NCBI RefSeq assembly: GCF_002849605.1
Contig: NZ_NPIB01000001.1
Coordinates: forward strand, 372,001 to 436,000
DNA from: Photobacterium carnosum
GTDB taxonomy: Bacteria > Pseudomonadota > Gammaproteobacteria > Enterobacterales > Vibrionaceae
DNA: 64,000 nucleotides
Reading direction: 5' to 3'
Shown here in pieces: positions 20,196 through 29,474 of this stretch. The number at the start of each line of letters is the position of its first letter. Position 1 is the stretch's first letter. The notes under the pieces were generated by a model, which worked only from the letters and a program-made list of their open reading frames with translations, was not told the origin of the DNA and did no database searches. The translations under genes were made by a program, and so were the position numbers.

Positions 20196-21074
20196 ATGAC
20201 AACAAATGCAACTAAGTATTTGATTGGAAATCGTTTTATTTTCGATCCTAATGACAACAGCTTAATAGATAAATGTGATAATAATGAATTAACTCGGCTT
20301 GGTAGTAATGAAAGTCGAGCATTAAGTTTGCTCATTGAAGATCCTAGCCTAATTATAACTCGCCAACGTATTCATGATTATGTATGGCGAGAACAAGGTT
20401 TTGAGGTTGATGATTCTAGTCTAACACAAGCAATTTCAACCTTACGCAAGGCATTAAAAGACTCAACCAAATCACCTGAGTTTATTAAAACCGTGCCTAA
20501 ACGTGGCTATCAAATGATTGCCAGTGTAGAAGGTTACATCTGTCAAAAACAACGATTAGAGCCTAATTCTGGTATCGATAATCCAGCGATTTTGTCTTCG
20601 CCACCAGCGTTTGAACCGATTCTGTCTTCGCCGCGTAAAGAGGCTTACCTCAATACCATGACCTCGGTATATTGCTCGCAAGATAAAGAATCAACCCAAA
20701 GTAAATCAACGTTAATTTCGTGGAAAGGCTGGTTGGCACTCACGATTGCTTTTATATTACCGATTATTGTTAACATCAGCATGCCGCCAAAATCAGCGGC
20801 ATTTACGCCTTTATTTAATGTTGATGGCGTAACGATCTATGTTCCAAAGAATAATCCAAAGATAAAAGAATGGCATAATATGATTCAACTGTGTGTCAGC
20901 AATTACATCAAGTATCACAATAATTCAGATTTAAAACCGTCTGAAGTAATTGTTACTGGCGGTCAAAACAACCAATTGTATCTAAACTATTTACATGACA
21001 GCAAGGTGCCAACAGAAAACGTAACCGTACGTTTACTGACGAGTGATAAGGATAATATAAACTTATGTCGCTAA
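20196..21074 (+). CDS. toxR: Transmembrane transcriptional activator ToxR
   Basis: Inner-membrane regulator of 292 residues. The N-terminal cytoplasmic OmpR-type winged helix spans about residues 8-112 and includes RIHDYVWREQGFEVDDSSL and the TVPKRGYQM wing. A variable linker (about 115-175) leads to one membrane segment (about 178-197), and the periplasmic domain carries two cysteines, C233 and C291, that can form the sensing disulfide. In Vibrio and Photobacterium ToxR responds to bile, amino acids or pressure and controls outer-membrane porins; a porin of the regulated class lies at 27944. toxS overlaps its end by ten bases. Its location divergent from htpG is the same as in Vibrio cholerae. 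Confidence 0.93.
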   Translation: MTTNATKYLIGNRFIFDPNDNSLIDKCDNNELTRLGSNESRALSLLIEDPSLIITRQRIHDYVWREQGFEVDDSSLTQAISTLRKALKDSTKSPEFIKTVPKRGYQMIASVEGYICQKQRLEPNSGIDNPAILSSPPAFEPILSSPRKEAYLNTMTSVYCSQDKESTQSKSTLISWKGWLALTIAFILPIIVNISMPPKSAAFTPLFNVDGVTIYVPKNNPKIKEWHNMIQLCVSNYIKYHNNSDLKPSEVIVTGGQNNQLYLNYLHDSKVPTENVTVRLLTSDKDNINLCR

Positions 21075-21613
21075 CGGCCTCTAACCAATTGACACACTTA
21101 TTACACCGATACTGGCCATTTTTGATTTTAATTAGCTCTATTGTATTGTGCTCATGGGTGTATTTTTCAACCGACTACAAACAACAACAATTATTGATGT
21201 CACGTGAATGGCAAAGTACCACCATTAGTCAAATAGAGTCGTTACCACAAGATTCACTGAAAATGTTACGAAAAGTAAAACAAAGCAGCAATATGGTGTT
21301 TTTACCTAATCACACTTATTCACGGATCACGATCCTTGAATTACACAGTGATGAGCCACAACCATTAATGATTCATATTTCAGAATCAGGTCGGTGGAAT
21401 GTTAGTGGTGGTTATTTGCTCACCGAACCATTAGAGTTTAAAGATATTACCTCGGGTTCAAATCATGATTTTGATAGTAAACAATTAAAAATCATTAGAG
21501 ATATATTTAAAATGAATGCACAAGAAAGTTGTCGTATTGATACCATTAATGAGCAGACGTTATTACTGACTAGCCTCACTCATGATTCTAAAGTGCTATT
21601 TTCAACCAAGTAA
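21065..21613 (+). CDS. toxS: ToxR partner protein ToxS
   Basis: Small periplasmic effector of 182 residues anchored by one N-terminal membrane segment (WPFLILISSIVLCSWVYF, about 18-35). ToxS binds the periplasmic domain of ToxR, protects it from proteolysis and helps sense bile salts. The protein is recognised by position and general pattern (single anchor, about 170-180 residues, RYWPFL near the start) rather than by a catalytic motif. The ATG overlaps the toxR stop by ten bases, so the two are translationally coupled. A terminator shared with recR follows. Confidence 0.9.
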   Translation: MSLTASNQLTHLLHRYWPFLILISSIVLCSWVYFSTDYKQQQLLMSREWQSTTISQIESLPQDSLKMLRKVKQSSNMVFLPNHTYSRITILELHSDEPQPLMIHISESGRWNVSGGYLLTEPLEFKDITSGSNHDFDSKQLKIIRDIFKMNAQESCRIDTINEQTLLLTSLTHDSKVLFSTK

Positions 21614-21652
21614 TATAACGAAAGCATCAGCTATTCTTAAATAACAACCAAT

Positions 21653-21686
21653 AAAAAACCGCGCTCAAAGAACGCGGTTTTTTTAT
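21653..21686. terminator. Bidirectional terminator between toxS and recR
   Basis: AAACCGCG/CGCGGTTT stem with A-run before and T-run after; usable by toxRS (+) and the recR operon (-). Confidence 0.88.
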
Positions 21687-21703
21687 TGCAAAAATAACGA
21701 GTG

Positions 21704-22303
21704 TTATAATCGCTGCCGTCCAGCAATAGAATGCGATAACGTGGTGCCATCAACCAATTCTAACTCACCACCGACAGGCACACCGTGAGCAATTCTACTC
21801 GCGGGCACATCATATTCATGACAAAGTTCTGCAATATAATGAGCTGTTGCTTCGCCTTCAACCGTAGGGTTAGTGGCTAATATCAATTCATTAATTACTT
21901 CTTTTTGCAAACGAAACTCTAGTGTATCAAGACCAATATCAGCAGGACCAATGCCATCAAGCGGCGACAAATGGCCCATTAATACGAAGTAACGTCCTGA
22001 AAATTGGCCTGTTGCTTCTACTGCTACAATATCTGCTGGGCTTTCGACCACACAAATAATACCGTTCTCTTTACGTCGAGGATTATCACAAATAGCGCAA
22101 ATATCATCTTCAGTAAACGTACGGCAATCACGACAATGACCAATTTCAGTCATCGCTTGATTTAATGCCTCAGCTAGCTGCAAACCACCCTGACGATTTC
22201 GTTGTAGCAAATTAAAAGCCATACGCTGTGCTGACTTAGGACCAACCCCAGGCAAACAACGTAAAGCTTCCATCAAATGCTCCAGTAAATGACTGGTTCG
22301 CAT
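21704..22303 (-). CDS. recR: Recombination mediator RecR
   Basis: DNA-binding ring protein of 199 residues that, with RecF and RecO, loads RecA at gaps. The helix-hairpin-helix near the N-terminus ([16 protein letters not shown]) is followed by a four-cysteine zinc finger (CRDC ... CAIC, about residues 57-72) and a Toprim domain with [17 protein letters not shown]. The length is within one or two residues of E. coli RecR (201). It is the last gene of a minus-strand operon dnaX-ybaB-recR, only three bases after ybaB. toxRS separates it from htpG, whereas in E. coli recR and htpG are direct neighbours. Confidence 0.98.
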   Translation of the reverse strand: MRTSHLLEHLMEALRCLPGVGPKSAQRMAFNLLQRNRQGGLQLAEALNQAMTEIGHCRDCRTFTEDDICAICDNPRRKENGIICVVESPADIVAVEATGQFSGRYFVLMGHLSPLDGIGPADIGLDTLEFRLQKEVINELILATNPTVEGEATAHYIAELCHEYDVPASRIAHGVPVGGELELVDGTTLSHSIAGRQRL

Positions 22304-22306
22304 TGA

Positions 22307-22636
22307 TTAAAATGGAAGCTTAAAGCCAGCTGGTAAGTTCATACCGCCGGTAACACCTGCCATTTTCTCTTTTTGTGTTTCTTCGATACGACGCGCTGCA
22401 TCATTAAATGCGGCTGCAATCAAATCTTCAAGCATATCTTTATCATCTTCCATTAGGCTTTCATCGATTTCAACACGACGTACGCTATGGCTACCTGTGA
22501 TAGTCACTTTAACAAGGCCAGCACCAGATTCACCAGTAACTTCCATGCCTGCAACTTCTTCTTGCATCTTTTGCATGCGCTCTTGCATTTGCTGCGCTTG
22601 CTTCATCATGTTGCCCATACCGCCTTTACCAAACAT
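22307..22636 (-). CDS. ybaB: Nucleoid-associated protein YbaB/EbfC
   Basis: Small DNA-binding protein of 109 residues that forms a tweezer-like dimer and coats the nucleoid. It starts with a glycine/methionine-rich [21 protein letters not shown], continues with a long helix, and ends with [11 protein letters not shown], all family features. It lies between dnaX and recR in the usual dnaX-ybaB-recR operon, 38 bases after dnaX and 3 bases before recR. The ribosome site is GAGAGAGAAG. Confidence 0.97.
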   Translation of the reverse strand: MFGKGGMGNMMKQAQQMQERMQKMQEEVAGMEVTGESGAGLVKVTITGSHSVRRVEIDESLMEDDKDMLEDLIAAAFNDAARRIEETQKEKMAGVTGGMNLPAGFKLPF

Positions 22637-22674
22637 AACTCTTCTCTCTCTATCTGGTCTCTGGTTAAAAATCT

Positions 22675-24945
22675 TTAAACAGGTCGAATACTGTCTTCAT
22701 CCAGTTGTGCAGCAAACCGCTGACAAATGAAATTAACATTAGGATCGTTGGTTAAACTCTCTCGTGCTTGTAGCAATTTTTGTTGATACAAGCTTTCACG
22801 TAATTCTAGGGGTGTTTGACCTTGCTCACCCAACACAACCGATAATTGTACTGGTGTTTGCAATACATCATTCAAAGCACTATTTAATTGTGCCGTTGCG
22901 CGCTCAGCTTGTAAGTGTTTCTGAGCTGAACGTAAATACAATGTGATGTGATCATCTATTCGCTCAAAAGCAGAGTTCAATGCTAATTGCTGAATTAATT
23001 TTGGCACATCGAGCTGAGTCACTAACTGTGACCAACTATCCTGATTTGCAGCTTCATTGACAAGTAATTTCGCCATCTCAGGTGTTTTTTCATGCTCTAA
23101 AGCGCGCTTCAATACTCGCGGCGTTAACTCTGGCTTAACCACCGTTTCAACAACGGGTTTTACCATCGGTTTCCAGCGATATTCATCATCATCTGCAACA
23201 TTACCAGAAGCTGTCGACGCCGGCATCGCATTGGTTTTCATTGATGGCATTGCCGTTTGCTTATTCGCAATCCGATCCATCACAGAAGTTGCGACTTTTT
23301 TAGCTGGCGCCGTTAGGGGCTTTTTTAGCGATGTTGCTGCTGTTTGCCCTTCTTGACCACGTTTGGTTTGGCTACGTAACTGATTACGCGCTGCTAATAA
23401 CCCAGAAGCCGCAGATTGTCGTGGTGGCGCACTATTTGTTTGTGGTTGCGATGGCGACGGTATTGATGTTGACGGCACAGATACAACGGCGGTACTGTCT
23501 GTCATCGTTTGAGTTGGCATTACTGGCGGCGGCGGTGTTAATGGCGCTGGCTGCAATGCGGGGTCAGGTTGTACTGATGACTGTATTGATGGTGTTGACT
23601 GTACTGCCGAGACGGATTGCGGCTCAGACATCGGCATTGAAACGGCAGATGGTGTTCGCTGCGGTTCTGAGGTTGGCATCATTGCTGGCGGTACGTTATT
23701 CGTTACAGGTGTTTGCATTTGTGCTTTTAATGCTTGTACCCGTGATACACCACTTACTGGCGTATTCACCGGTGCCGCTAACGTACTTGGCATCACTTGA
23801 TGGTTAGCTACAGGTTGGCTACTCGGTACTACAATCGTCTGTGGTGTGATACTCCCGCCACTAACCGGACGGAAAGCAAGCATACGTAATAACACCATTT
23901 CTAAACCTGTACGGCCATCAGGGGCAAACGAAAGATCTTGACGACCTTGTAAGCAAATCTGATAACACAATTGTACATCTTGTGGTGTCATTAATTGGCT
24001 GAGTAAATTAATTCGCTCGGCATCAGGCAAGCTATCATCAAGACTCGCAGGAAGTGCTTGGAACATTGCAACACGGTGTAACTGTGCGGCTAATTCTCGC
24101 AGTAAACTATCCCACTCAATGCCAATAGAGGCTAACTGTTGTAAGCTCGCCATCGCTGTATTAGCATCAACAGTTGCAACAGCTTCAAGTAATGCCAACG
24201 CTTGATCGGTATCTAATGTACCCAGCATTGCCGCTACAATTTCAGCGGTAACATGACCATTACCTAATGCGATAGCTTGATCTGTTAAACTTAATGCATC
24301 ACGCATACTGCCTTCAGCAGCACGCGCTAATAACGCCAATGCACGCGCTTCATACACGACTTTCTCTTCCGTTAGGACTTTATCCAATTGTGCATGAATT
24401 TGTTGATGATCAAGATGCTTTAAATGAAACTGCAAGCAACGCGATAAAATCGTTACGGGTAATTTTTGCGGATCAGTGGTCGCCAAAATAAATTTTACAT
24501 ATTCTGGTGGCTCTTCTAATGTTTTCAATAACGCATTAAAGCTATGACGTGAAAGCATGTGCACTTCGTCAATCAGATAAACTTTAAAGCGACCACGTGC
24601 TGGCTTATATTGCACGTTATCCAATAATTCACGTGTATCTTCAACTTTAGTACGTGATGCAGCATCAATTTCTAGCAGATCAACAAAACGTCCTTCGTCG
24701 ATTTCACGGCAGGTTGTACATTTACCACAAGGCGTCGATGTGATGCCTTGCTCACAATTTAACCCTTTCGCAAAAATACGGGCAATCGTCGTCTTACCTA
24801 CTCCACGTGTACCACTAAGCAGATAAGCATGGTGAAGCCGATTTTGCTCTAGGGCATTACCTAACGCAGTTAATACATGCGATTGTCCAACCACATCTGC
24901 AAACTGGTAAGGACGCCATTTTCGGGCCAGAACCTGATAACTCAT
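22675..24945 (-). CDS. dnaX: DNA polymerase III tau/gamma subunits
   Basis: Clamp-loader ATPase of 756 residues. The AAA+ module has the Walker A loop GTRGVGKTT (about 45-53), a zinc site C-x8-C-x2-C-x2-C (about 64-79) and Walker B LIDEVHML near residue 126. Domain III is followed by a long proline/serine/glutamine-rich linker (about 375-520), longer than in E. coli, and a C-terminal tau part that binds DnaB and the polymerase. A slippery heptamer A AAA AAG (23326-23320) is in the correct frame at codons 540-542. A -1 shift there would give a gamma-like protein of about 548 residues, ending APNGAS-stop. The gene heads the operon with ybaB and recR. Confidence 0.97.
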   Translation of the reverse strand: MSYQVLARKWRPYQFADVVGQSHVLTALGNALEQNRLHHAYLLSGTRGVGKTTIARIFAKGLNCEQGITSTPCGKCTTCREIDEGRFVDLLEIDAASRTKVEDTRELLDNVQYKPARGRFKVYLIDEVHMLSRHSFNALLKTLEEPPEYVKFILATTDPQKLPVTILSRCLQFHLKHLDHQQIHAQLDKVLTEEKVVYEARALALLARAAEGSMRDALSLTDQAIALGNGHVTAEIVAAMLGTLDTDQALALLEAVATVDANTAMASLQQLASIGIEWDSLLRELAAQLHRVAMFQALPASLDDSLPDAERINLLSQLMTPQDVQLCYQICLQGRQDLSFAPDGRTGLEMVLLRMLAFRPVSGGSITPQTIVVPSSQPVANHQVMPSTLAAPVNTPVSGVSRVQALKAQMQTPVTNNVPPAMMPTSEPQRTPSAVSMPMSEPQSVSAVQSTPSIQSSVQPDPALQPAPLTPPPPVMPTQTMTDSTAVVSVPSTSIPSPSQPQTNSAPPRQSAASGLLAARNQLRSQTKRGQEGQTAATSLKKPLTAPAKKVATSVMDRIANKQTAMPSMKTNAMPASTASGNVADDDEYRWKPMVKPVVETVVKPELTPRVLKRALEHEKTPEMAKLLVNEAANQDSWSQLVTQLDVPKLIQQLALNSAFERIDDHITLYLRSAQKHLQAERATAQLNSALNDVLQTPVQLSVVLGEQGQTPLELRESLYQQKLLQARESLTNDPNVNFICQRFAAQLDEDSIRPV
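23320..23326 (-). promoter_or_regulatory. Programmed -1 frameshift site in dnaX
   Basis: On the minus strand the codons read CTA AAA AAG, the classic X XXY YYZ heptamer A AAA AAG used by E. coli dnaX. After slipping, the ribosome reads six codons and meets TAA. A purine-rich AAGGGC lies about 20 bases upstream and a GGCGCC palindrome shortly downstream, possible stimulators. Confidence 0.7.
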
Positions 24946-25228
24946 TTATAAATAACCTTAATCAATCTGGACTGCATCTGGTGTAACGAAACTCGCCACT
25001 CTTTCTTTTATTCTCGCTATCGTAGCTATAATGATAATAACCGATATTACGCATTATAAAACAAAGAAAACAAACGAAATAGTAATGAGATAGGTAACAC
25101 ATTGAATTTAACATCAATGCTAACATAGTGCAGTTTAGTGAGCGAGAGGGCGCTAGAGTAAGCGCCCAATGATTAGCCAACTATCACCATCATTTAAAAT
25201 ATAATCAGATGATATTGCTAATTAAATA

Positions 25229-25777
25229 TTAGTGACCAGGGAAATCACAAATAGAATAGACGTTAAGCCCCAAACCTTGTAAGCGTGCTTCTCCACCGAT
25301 ATCAGGTAAGTTGATAACGAATGCAGCATCGCGAACATCACCGCCTAAACGACGCACTAAGTTAGTGGTTGCTTCAATTGTGCCGCCAGTCGCCAATAAA
25401 TCATCAACCAGTAACACTTTATCACCAGCAACAATCGCATCTTTATGAATTTCTAGCGTATCTTTACCGTACTCAAGTTCATAACTTTCAGCAATCACTT
25501 CACGTGGTAGTTTGCCCGGCTTACGTACAGGAACAAATGCTACACCTAATGATAATGCTAATGGTGCACCAAATAAGAAACCACGCGCTTCAGTACCAAT
25601 AACTTTAGTGATACCTTGATTTTGATACTTTTCAGTCAAAAGAGCGATCGTAGCACGGTATGCTTCAGGCACTTCCATCAGGCTCGTTACATCACGAAAA
25701 AGAATACCTGGCTTAGGATAATCTTGAATTGATTTAATGCTATTGGTAATTAAATTTAATGTTTCTTGATTCATCAT
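25229..25777 (-). CDS. apt: Adenine phosphoribosyltransferase
   Basis: Purine salvage enzyme of 182 residues that joins adenine and PRPP to AMP. The type-I PRTase PRPP loop appears as [16 protein letters not shown] near residues 122-137, and the adenine-site region [28 protein letters not shown] precedes it. Two start codons are adjacent (25777 and 25774); the ribosome site GGAAAG favours the first. It lies between ybaN and dnaX as in E. coli. The 280 bases between apt and dnaX hold only a small GGGCGCT/AGCGCCC hairpin and no gene I can support. Confidence 0.97.
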   Translation of the reverse strand: MMNQETLNLITNSIKSIQDYPKPGILFRDVTSLMEVPEAYRATIALLTEKYQNQGITKVIGTEARGFLFGAPLALSLGVAFVPVRKPGKLPREVIAESYELEYGKDTLEIHKDAIVAGDKVLLVDDLLATGGTIEATTNLVRRLGGDVRDAAFVINLPDIGGEARLQGLGLNVYSICDFPGH

Positions 25778-25899
25778 TCTTTCCGTACTTACTCTAACTA
25801 CAAATAGAGTAATCTTAAGTTAAAGCCTGCTAATTGCAGACCAAGCATAAAAATAGAGCCGTTAATAACAGCCATATTTTTATGTGATAATCGGACATT

Positions 25900-26334
25900 T
25901 TATGGGTTTTCGTCAGGTTCAGCAACTGACGCAGGATCAAGTTGAATATCAACAACGGGTAAGCGATTAAAACAATATAATAAAATCGTCAAACCCACCA
26001 ACAACATCAGCTTATGCCACCACAATGGCACCATAACAATGGAAAAAGTAAAACTTAGCACGATCATGATCAACCCACGCCGTTTTACTACCGACGTTAC
26101 TGCCCCATGTTGATGCCAATTAACTAAAATCGGCCCTAATTGTGGATGTTGATGTAACCATTTATTTAACTTAGGAGAGCCTCTCATAAAACAGGCACTC
26201 GCCAATAATAAAAAGGGCGTCGTTGGTAATAACGGCAAGAAAATCCCTAGTACACCTAAGACAACTGCAACCCAACCAATCGCAACTAAAACATAACGTA
26301 TAATTCGACTCTTCACTGTCACTTCTTCATTCAA
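25900..26334 (-). CDS. ybaN: DUF454 family inner-membrane protein YbaN
   Basis: Protein of 144 residues with three to four hydrophobic segments and the family core GVLGIFLPLLPTTPFLLLASACFMRGSPKLNKWL (about 25-58), which is diagnostic for DUF454. The function is unknown; E. coli YbaN sits in the inner membrane. It is the first of the minus-strand genes leading to apt, with a 120-base spacer, as in E. coli. Upstream it faces the DksA-like gene across a 330-base spacer with a palindrome. Confidence 0.9.
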   Translation of the reverse strand: MNEEVTVKSRIIRYVLVAIGWVAVVLGVLGIFLPLLPTTPFLLLASACFMRGSPKLNKWLHQHPQLGPILVNWHQHGAVTSVVKRRGLIMIVLSFTFSIVMVPLWWHKLMLLVGLTILLYCFNRLPVVDIQLDPASVAEPDENP

Positions 26335-26670
26335 GGTTTGTCACCTCAATCAATATATTTAACAATCCACAAGCATTTTTTATTACACGACCTACACCTT
26401 GTAACAATAATTAGCGTTAATGATTAGTATTTATTACTAATCATTGATGAACGCTATATCACAACAAAAAATAACTCATATTTATTAAATTCGTTTAAAG
26501 AATTGATTCAAATCACAACAGTACATTAAATCTCGATTAGACTAATAACACTTAGAGGTACTGCATTAGATTTTTATTTAGCCGCAGTATAACAACACTC
26601 AATCAAAGCTCTGCTTATTATATTTTTTGCCGACTTTCCCATTGAATATCATCACTATGGCTATCACGAT
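26335..26670. other. Spacer with strong palindrome between ybaN and the DksA-like gene
   Basis: About 336 bases without a gene. At 26412-26457 lies an 11-base perfect inverted repeat AATGATTAGTA/TACTAATCATT with a five-base loop. It is extended on the outside by TAGCGTT ... AACGCTA after a four-base bulge. It lacks a T-run, so a regulator-binding site or small mobile remnant is possible. Confidence 0.55.
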
Positions 26671-27018
26671 ATGAATTATAAAAATTTTCAGTATCCGCTA
26701 GAAACTGAATACTTATCTCTAGCAGAACAATTAAAAAATGAAATGTTAATCAATCATTTAAAAAATAATACTACCGAAATAAATACTACCGATCTAAATG
26801 ATCTTATCGTTATGGCTAAATCATCTTTTATTCCTAATCTTTTTGATATGGCAATACGACTAGAAAAAGTAGATGCCGCTGTATGCTCATTTAAATTAGG
26901 TATGTATGGCTTATGTGCTGATTGCGAAGAAGAAATAGAATATAGCGATCTTGAACAAGACCCTGCTCAACCTCGTTGCCAATCATGCCGTGAACATAGC
27001 CGCTATCACCACGTTTAA
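26671..27018 (+). CDS. TraR/DksA-type zinc-finger protein
   Basis: Protein of 115 residues with an N-terminal helical part and a C-terminal four-cysteine zinc finger C82-x2-C85 ... C103-x2-C106, the DksA/TraR C4 finger. The pattern YGLCADCEEEIEYSDLEQDP matches short DksA-like proteins that bind RNA polymerase in the secondary channel. It lacks the full coiled coil with the Asp-Asp tip of true DksA, so it is a member of the short, uncharacterised branch. It has no good ribosome site; ATG 26671 is the only reasonable start. It stands alone and is followed by a terminator. Confidence 0.75.
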   Translation: MNYKNFQYPLETEYLSLAEQLKNEMLINHLKNNTTEINTTDLNDLIVMAKSSFIPNLFDMAIRLEKVDAAVCSFKLGMYGLCADCEEEIEYSDLEQDPAQPRCQSCREHSRYHHV

Positions 27019-27061
27019 TTATCGCTATAAACCACACGTTCAATACTAACAAATTCAAAAA

Positions 27062-27094
27062 AATAAAAGGCACTTTCGGTGCCTTTTATTTTTT
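27062..27094. terminator. Bidirectional terminator after the DksA-like gene
   Basis: Nine-base stem AAAAGGCAC/GTGCCTTTT with T-runs on both strands; also the likely end of the YccT-type gene on the minus strand. Confidence 0.88.
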
Positions 27095-27143
27095 AGTTAC
27101 AAACTGGCTACATTTACATTGTACTATTAGTCAAATTGATGGC

Positions 27144-27785
27144 CTAATTAAAATCTTTTTCTGCCATCCAAATTTTAAATGCTTTTTTATCGTTATTTGA
27201 AGCTTTGGTATACCACATTTTCAGTTGTGTTAAAGCATCACCTGTAATTTCGATTTTTCCCGTCTTATTATCAACATTAACCGCAACTTGTTGTAAATCT
27301 ACTGCATTACCTTTCTCAATAACAATACCATTATCACTATTATAAGCAGCAACAAGCGCTTCAATATCGCTATAGGCTGCAAAGCCCTCTCCTTGTAACT
27401 CAACGGCCGTCAATGGTTTTACAGACCCATCTTCCATTGCTAACTGCCACGTCGCACCACGGTCAAAGAAAGCTTTTGCTTGAGATTCCGTTGTTAAGCG
27501 AGGCAAAATAATTTCAGCATTCGTATTAGCTAAATCAATATCAAACAAATAAGGACGAGTGGTATAAATTGTTGATTTTGAGCCACGCTTAACTTCACCG
27601 TCAAAACGTACCACAACTTGGTGTTTACCCTCAGACAGTTCAACGCTGTTCACAGCCTCCCAACCTTGGCTTTTTACTTCTTTACCGTCTACAGCTAATA
27701 ACTGTATTTTATCCGCCACAGATAATGTTGCAGCTTGTGAACTGGCTGAAAATAATGCCACTAATAACCATAATGTGTTTTTCAT
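27144..27785 (-). CDS. DUF2057 (YccT/CsgI-type) periplasmic protein
   Basis: Secreted protein of 213 residues with a clear signal peptide ending SSQAA (about residue 18). The body has the DUF2057 pattern: LLAVDGKEV near the start, [13 protein letters not shown], the RPYLFDIDL strand, then [16 protein letters not shown]. The E. coli relative YccT (CsgI) inhibits curli assembly, but vibrios keep this family without known curli, so the role here is open. The C-terminal half (after residue 120) contains a helical segment with [17 protein letters not shown]. It lies between two terminators, so it is transcribed alone from its own promoter before the porin gene's end. Confidence 0.8.
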   Translation of the reverse strand: MKNTLWLLVALFSASSQAATLSVADKIQLLAVDGKEVKSQGWEAVNSVELSEGKHQVVVRFDGEVKRGSKSTIYTTRPYLFDIDLANTNAEIILPRLTTESQAKAFFDRGATWQLAMEDGSVKPLTAVELQGEGFAAYSDIEALVAAYNSDNGIVIEKGNAVDLQQVAVNVDNKTGKIEITGDALTQLKMWYTKASNNDKKAFKIWMAEKDFN

Positions 27786-27892
27786 ACTGGATCCTTAATT
27801 TTTTGTTTTTTATTGGCTGATTATTGCTATCACTACGGCTATAAATTAGCGTGATAACAATAACCGCCCTTGTTAAGTAAAACGAAAATCAG

Positions 27893-27921
27893 CAAAAAGC
27901 CGCCCAGAAGGCGGCTTTATA
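27893..27921 (-). terminator. Rho-independent terminator of the porin gene
   Basis: AAAGCCGCC/GGCGGCTTT stem with a CAGAA-type loop and a minus-strand T-run, 25 bases past the porin stop. Confidence 0.88.
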
Positions 27922-27943
27922 TAACGATTCTTATTTCAACAGA

Positions 27944-28939
27944 TTAGAATGTTACTTCAATACCAGCTAGGTAACCGAAATCTGAATTACTTGATTCATT
28001 TGTCTCAAGGAACTTAGCGTCAGTTGTACCGATTTCAGCGTATACATTAACGTTGTTATGCATTTTCTGAGTTACGTTAGCGTATACCGCGTAAGTATCG
28101 CTTTTATCATCACGACGGTCATAATTGTTGTAACCAATAGCAAACGTTGTTTTATCCATCGTGTAATCAGCAGCAATTTGGTAAACATTGCCACGTAACT
28201 TCTCTGCACCAAATGAATTTTTATATTCAAGTTGACCAAAAGAGGCGGCTAAACCAAATTGACCAAATGCATATTCAGCTTCTAAGTTGTAACCTTCAAC
28301 ATCAATAACACCAGCAGGTTTAAATGTTGTTCCAGGAATATTGTCAGCAGTGTAGTAGTAAACACGAGCGTCAAGACCACCAACACGGTAACCAATACGC
28401 GCATCAGTTACGTAAGTATTAGCGTCTTGAGAAATATCACCACTACCGTCAGAAATTAGACCATTGTCTTTCATATCATGAGAAGCACCAAAATAGAAAG
28501 TACCGTTATCATAAACATACTTAACTACGTTGTTACCATTTGTTTGTACGAAGTCAATTCCTTCAGAACCTAACTCGTAATCTTTACCAATACCTGAATC
28601 ATCAGACACTAAGTATTGACGACCAAATGTTAATGTACCAAAGTTGCCAGAGAAACCAGCCCATAACTCATCACTCGTTACATCGCCATCTTCAAATTCA
28701 AAAGCCATACCAGCAACTGTGGTTAACTGCTCTGAAATTTTAATACTGGTTGTTAGCGCAAGATCTGCGTCATCAATACGTAATTTAGCATCGTTTTGTG
28801 GCTCATAATCTTCAAAGTATTGCACTTCAGCAGCACCAGAAAGATCAACTTTAACGCCATTTGCGTCGTAAAGGTTGATGCCCGCATTTGCAGAACCAGC
28901 TGCAGTTAGAACTGCTAGCGCTAATAGAGTTTTTTTCAT
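27944..28939 (-). CDS. Major outer-membrane porin (OmpU/OmpL/OmpH type)
   Basis: General diffusion porin of 331 residues. The signal peptide MKKTLLALAVLTAAGSANA is cleaved before Gly20. The mature part starts with INLYDANGVKVDLSGAAEVQY and continues as a 16-strand barrel with the loop-3 segment LTFGRQYLVSDDSG, ending in the C-terminal phenylalanine (AGIEVTF) required for assembly. The open frame extends 13 codons upstream, but the signal peptide fixes the start at 28939. In Photobacterium and Vibrio such porins are ToxR targets, and toxRS lies 6 kb away. I cannot assign OmpH versus OmpL. Promoter sequences upstream (28940-29100) contain A-rich tracts that could be ToxR sites. Confidence 0.9.
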   Translation of the reverse strand: MKKTLLALAVLTAAGSANAGINLYDANGVKVDLSGAAEVQYFEDYEPQNDAKLRIDDADLALTTSIKISEQLTTVAGMAFEFEDGDVTSDELWAGFSGNFGTLTFGRQYLVSDDSGIGKDYELGSEGIDFVQTNGNNVVKYVYDNGTFYFGASHDMKDNGLISDGSGDISQDANTYVTDARIGYRVGGLDARVYYYTADNIPGTTFKPAGVIDVEGYNLEAEYAFGQFGLAASFGQLEYKNSFGAEKLRGNVYQIAADYTMDKTTFAIGYNNYDRRDDKSDTYAVYANVTQKMHNNVNVYAEIGTTDAKFLETNESSNSDFGYLAGIEVTF

Positions 28940-29474
28940 GATATGTCCACTGCCTTTCTTATTGGTTGTAAATCTCAATCCTGAGATTCCCTGTCCTTAT
29001 ATTCCCCTGTGCTGTACGCATTTTAAAAAACAAAACGCTAAAACATGCATGGGAGTAATTTATGGCTCACATCCTGACAGAAGTTCAATATTTTTGTCAA
29101 ATCTTCTAAATAAAATATAAAAAAACACAAAACACATCACAAAAACAAATACTTAAGTTAAAAACGAGAGATATTAATCACAAAGAAATAAGTAAAAAAA
29201 TGCAATTAACATTAAATTAATACCTATGAACAATTGTGTATTACATGCTTTATCCACTTTATAAAACAAAAAAAGCAGCATAAAAGACCATTTAATACTT
29301 ATATATCTAGTTTTTTAATTTGCAGGAAGATAACTCACTTTAAGCCAATGTAACGGGAATGAAAAATCGTGAGCAATCCCTCACTTTAAAATATAAATAG
29401 CGAGAATTTTGTTACCGCTCACATTTAGTGCTTCATGCTATAATGCATTTCCCGGTTCTGATGAAGTTTTCACC
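28940..29474. other. A+T-rich spacer between the porin gene and dinG
   Basis: About 535 bases, divergent promoters expected. No gene is supported on either strand. A-tracts near 29110-29165 could bind ToxR or H-NS; no clear LexA box (CTGT-N8-ACAG) is seen before dinG. Confidence 0.5.

Noticed and set aside
24962-25180. 72-codon minus-strand ORF between apt and dnaX
   Set aside because: Low-complexity, no ribosome site, not in the usual apt-dnaX neighbourhood of other genomes as I know them.
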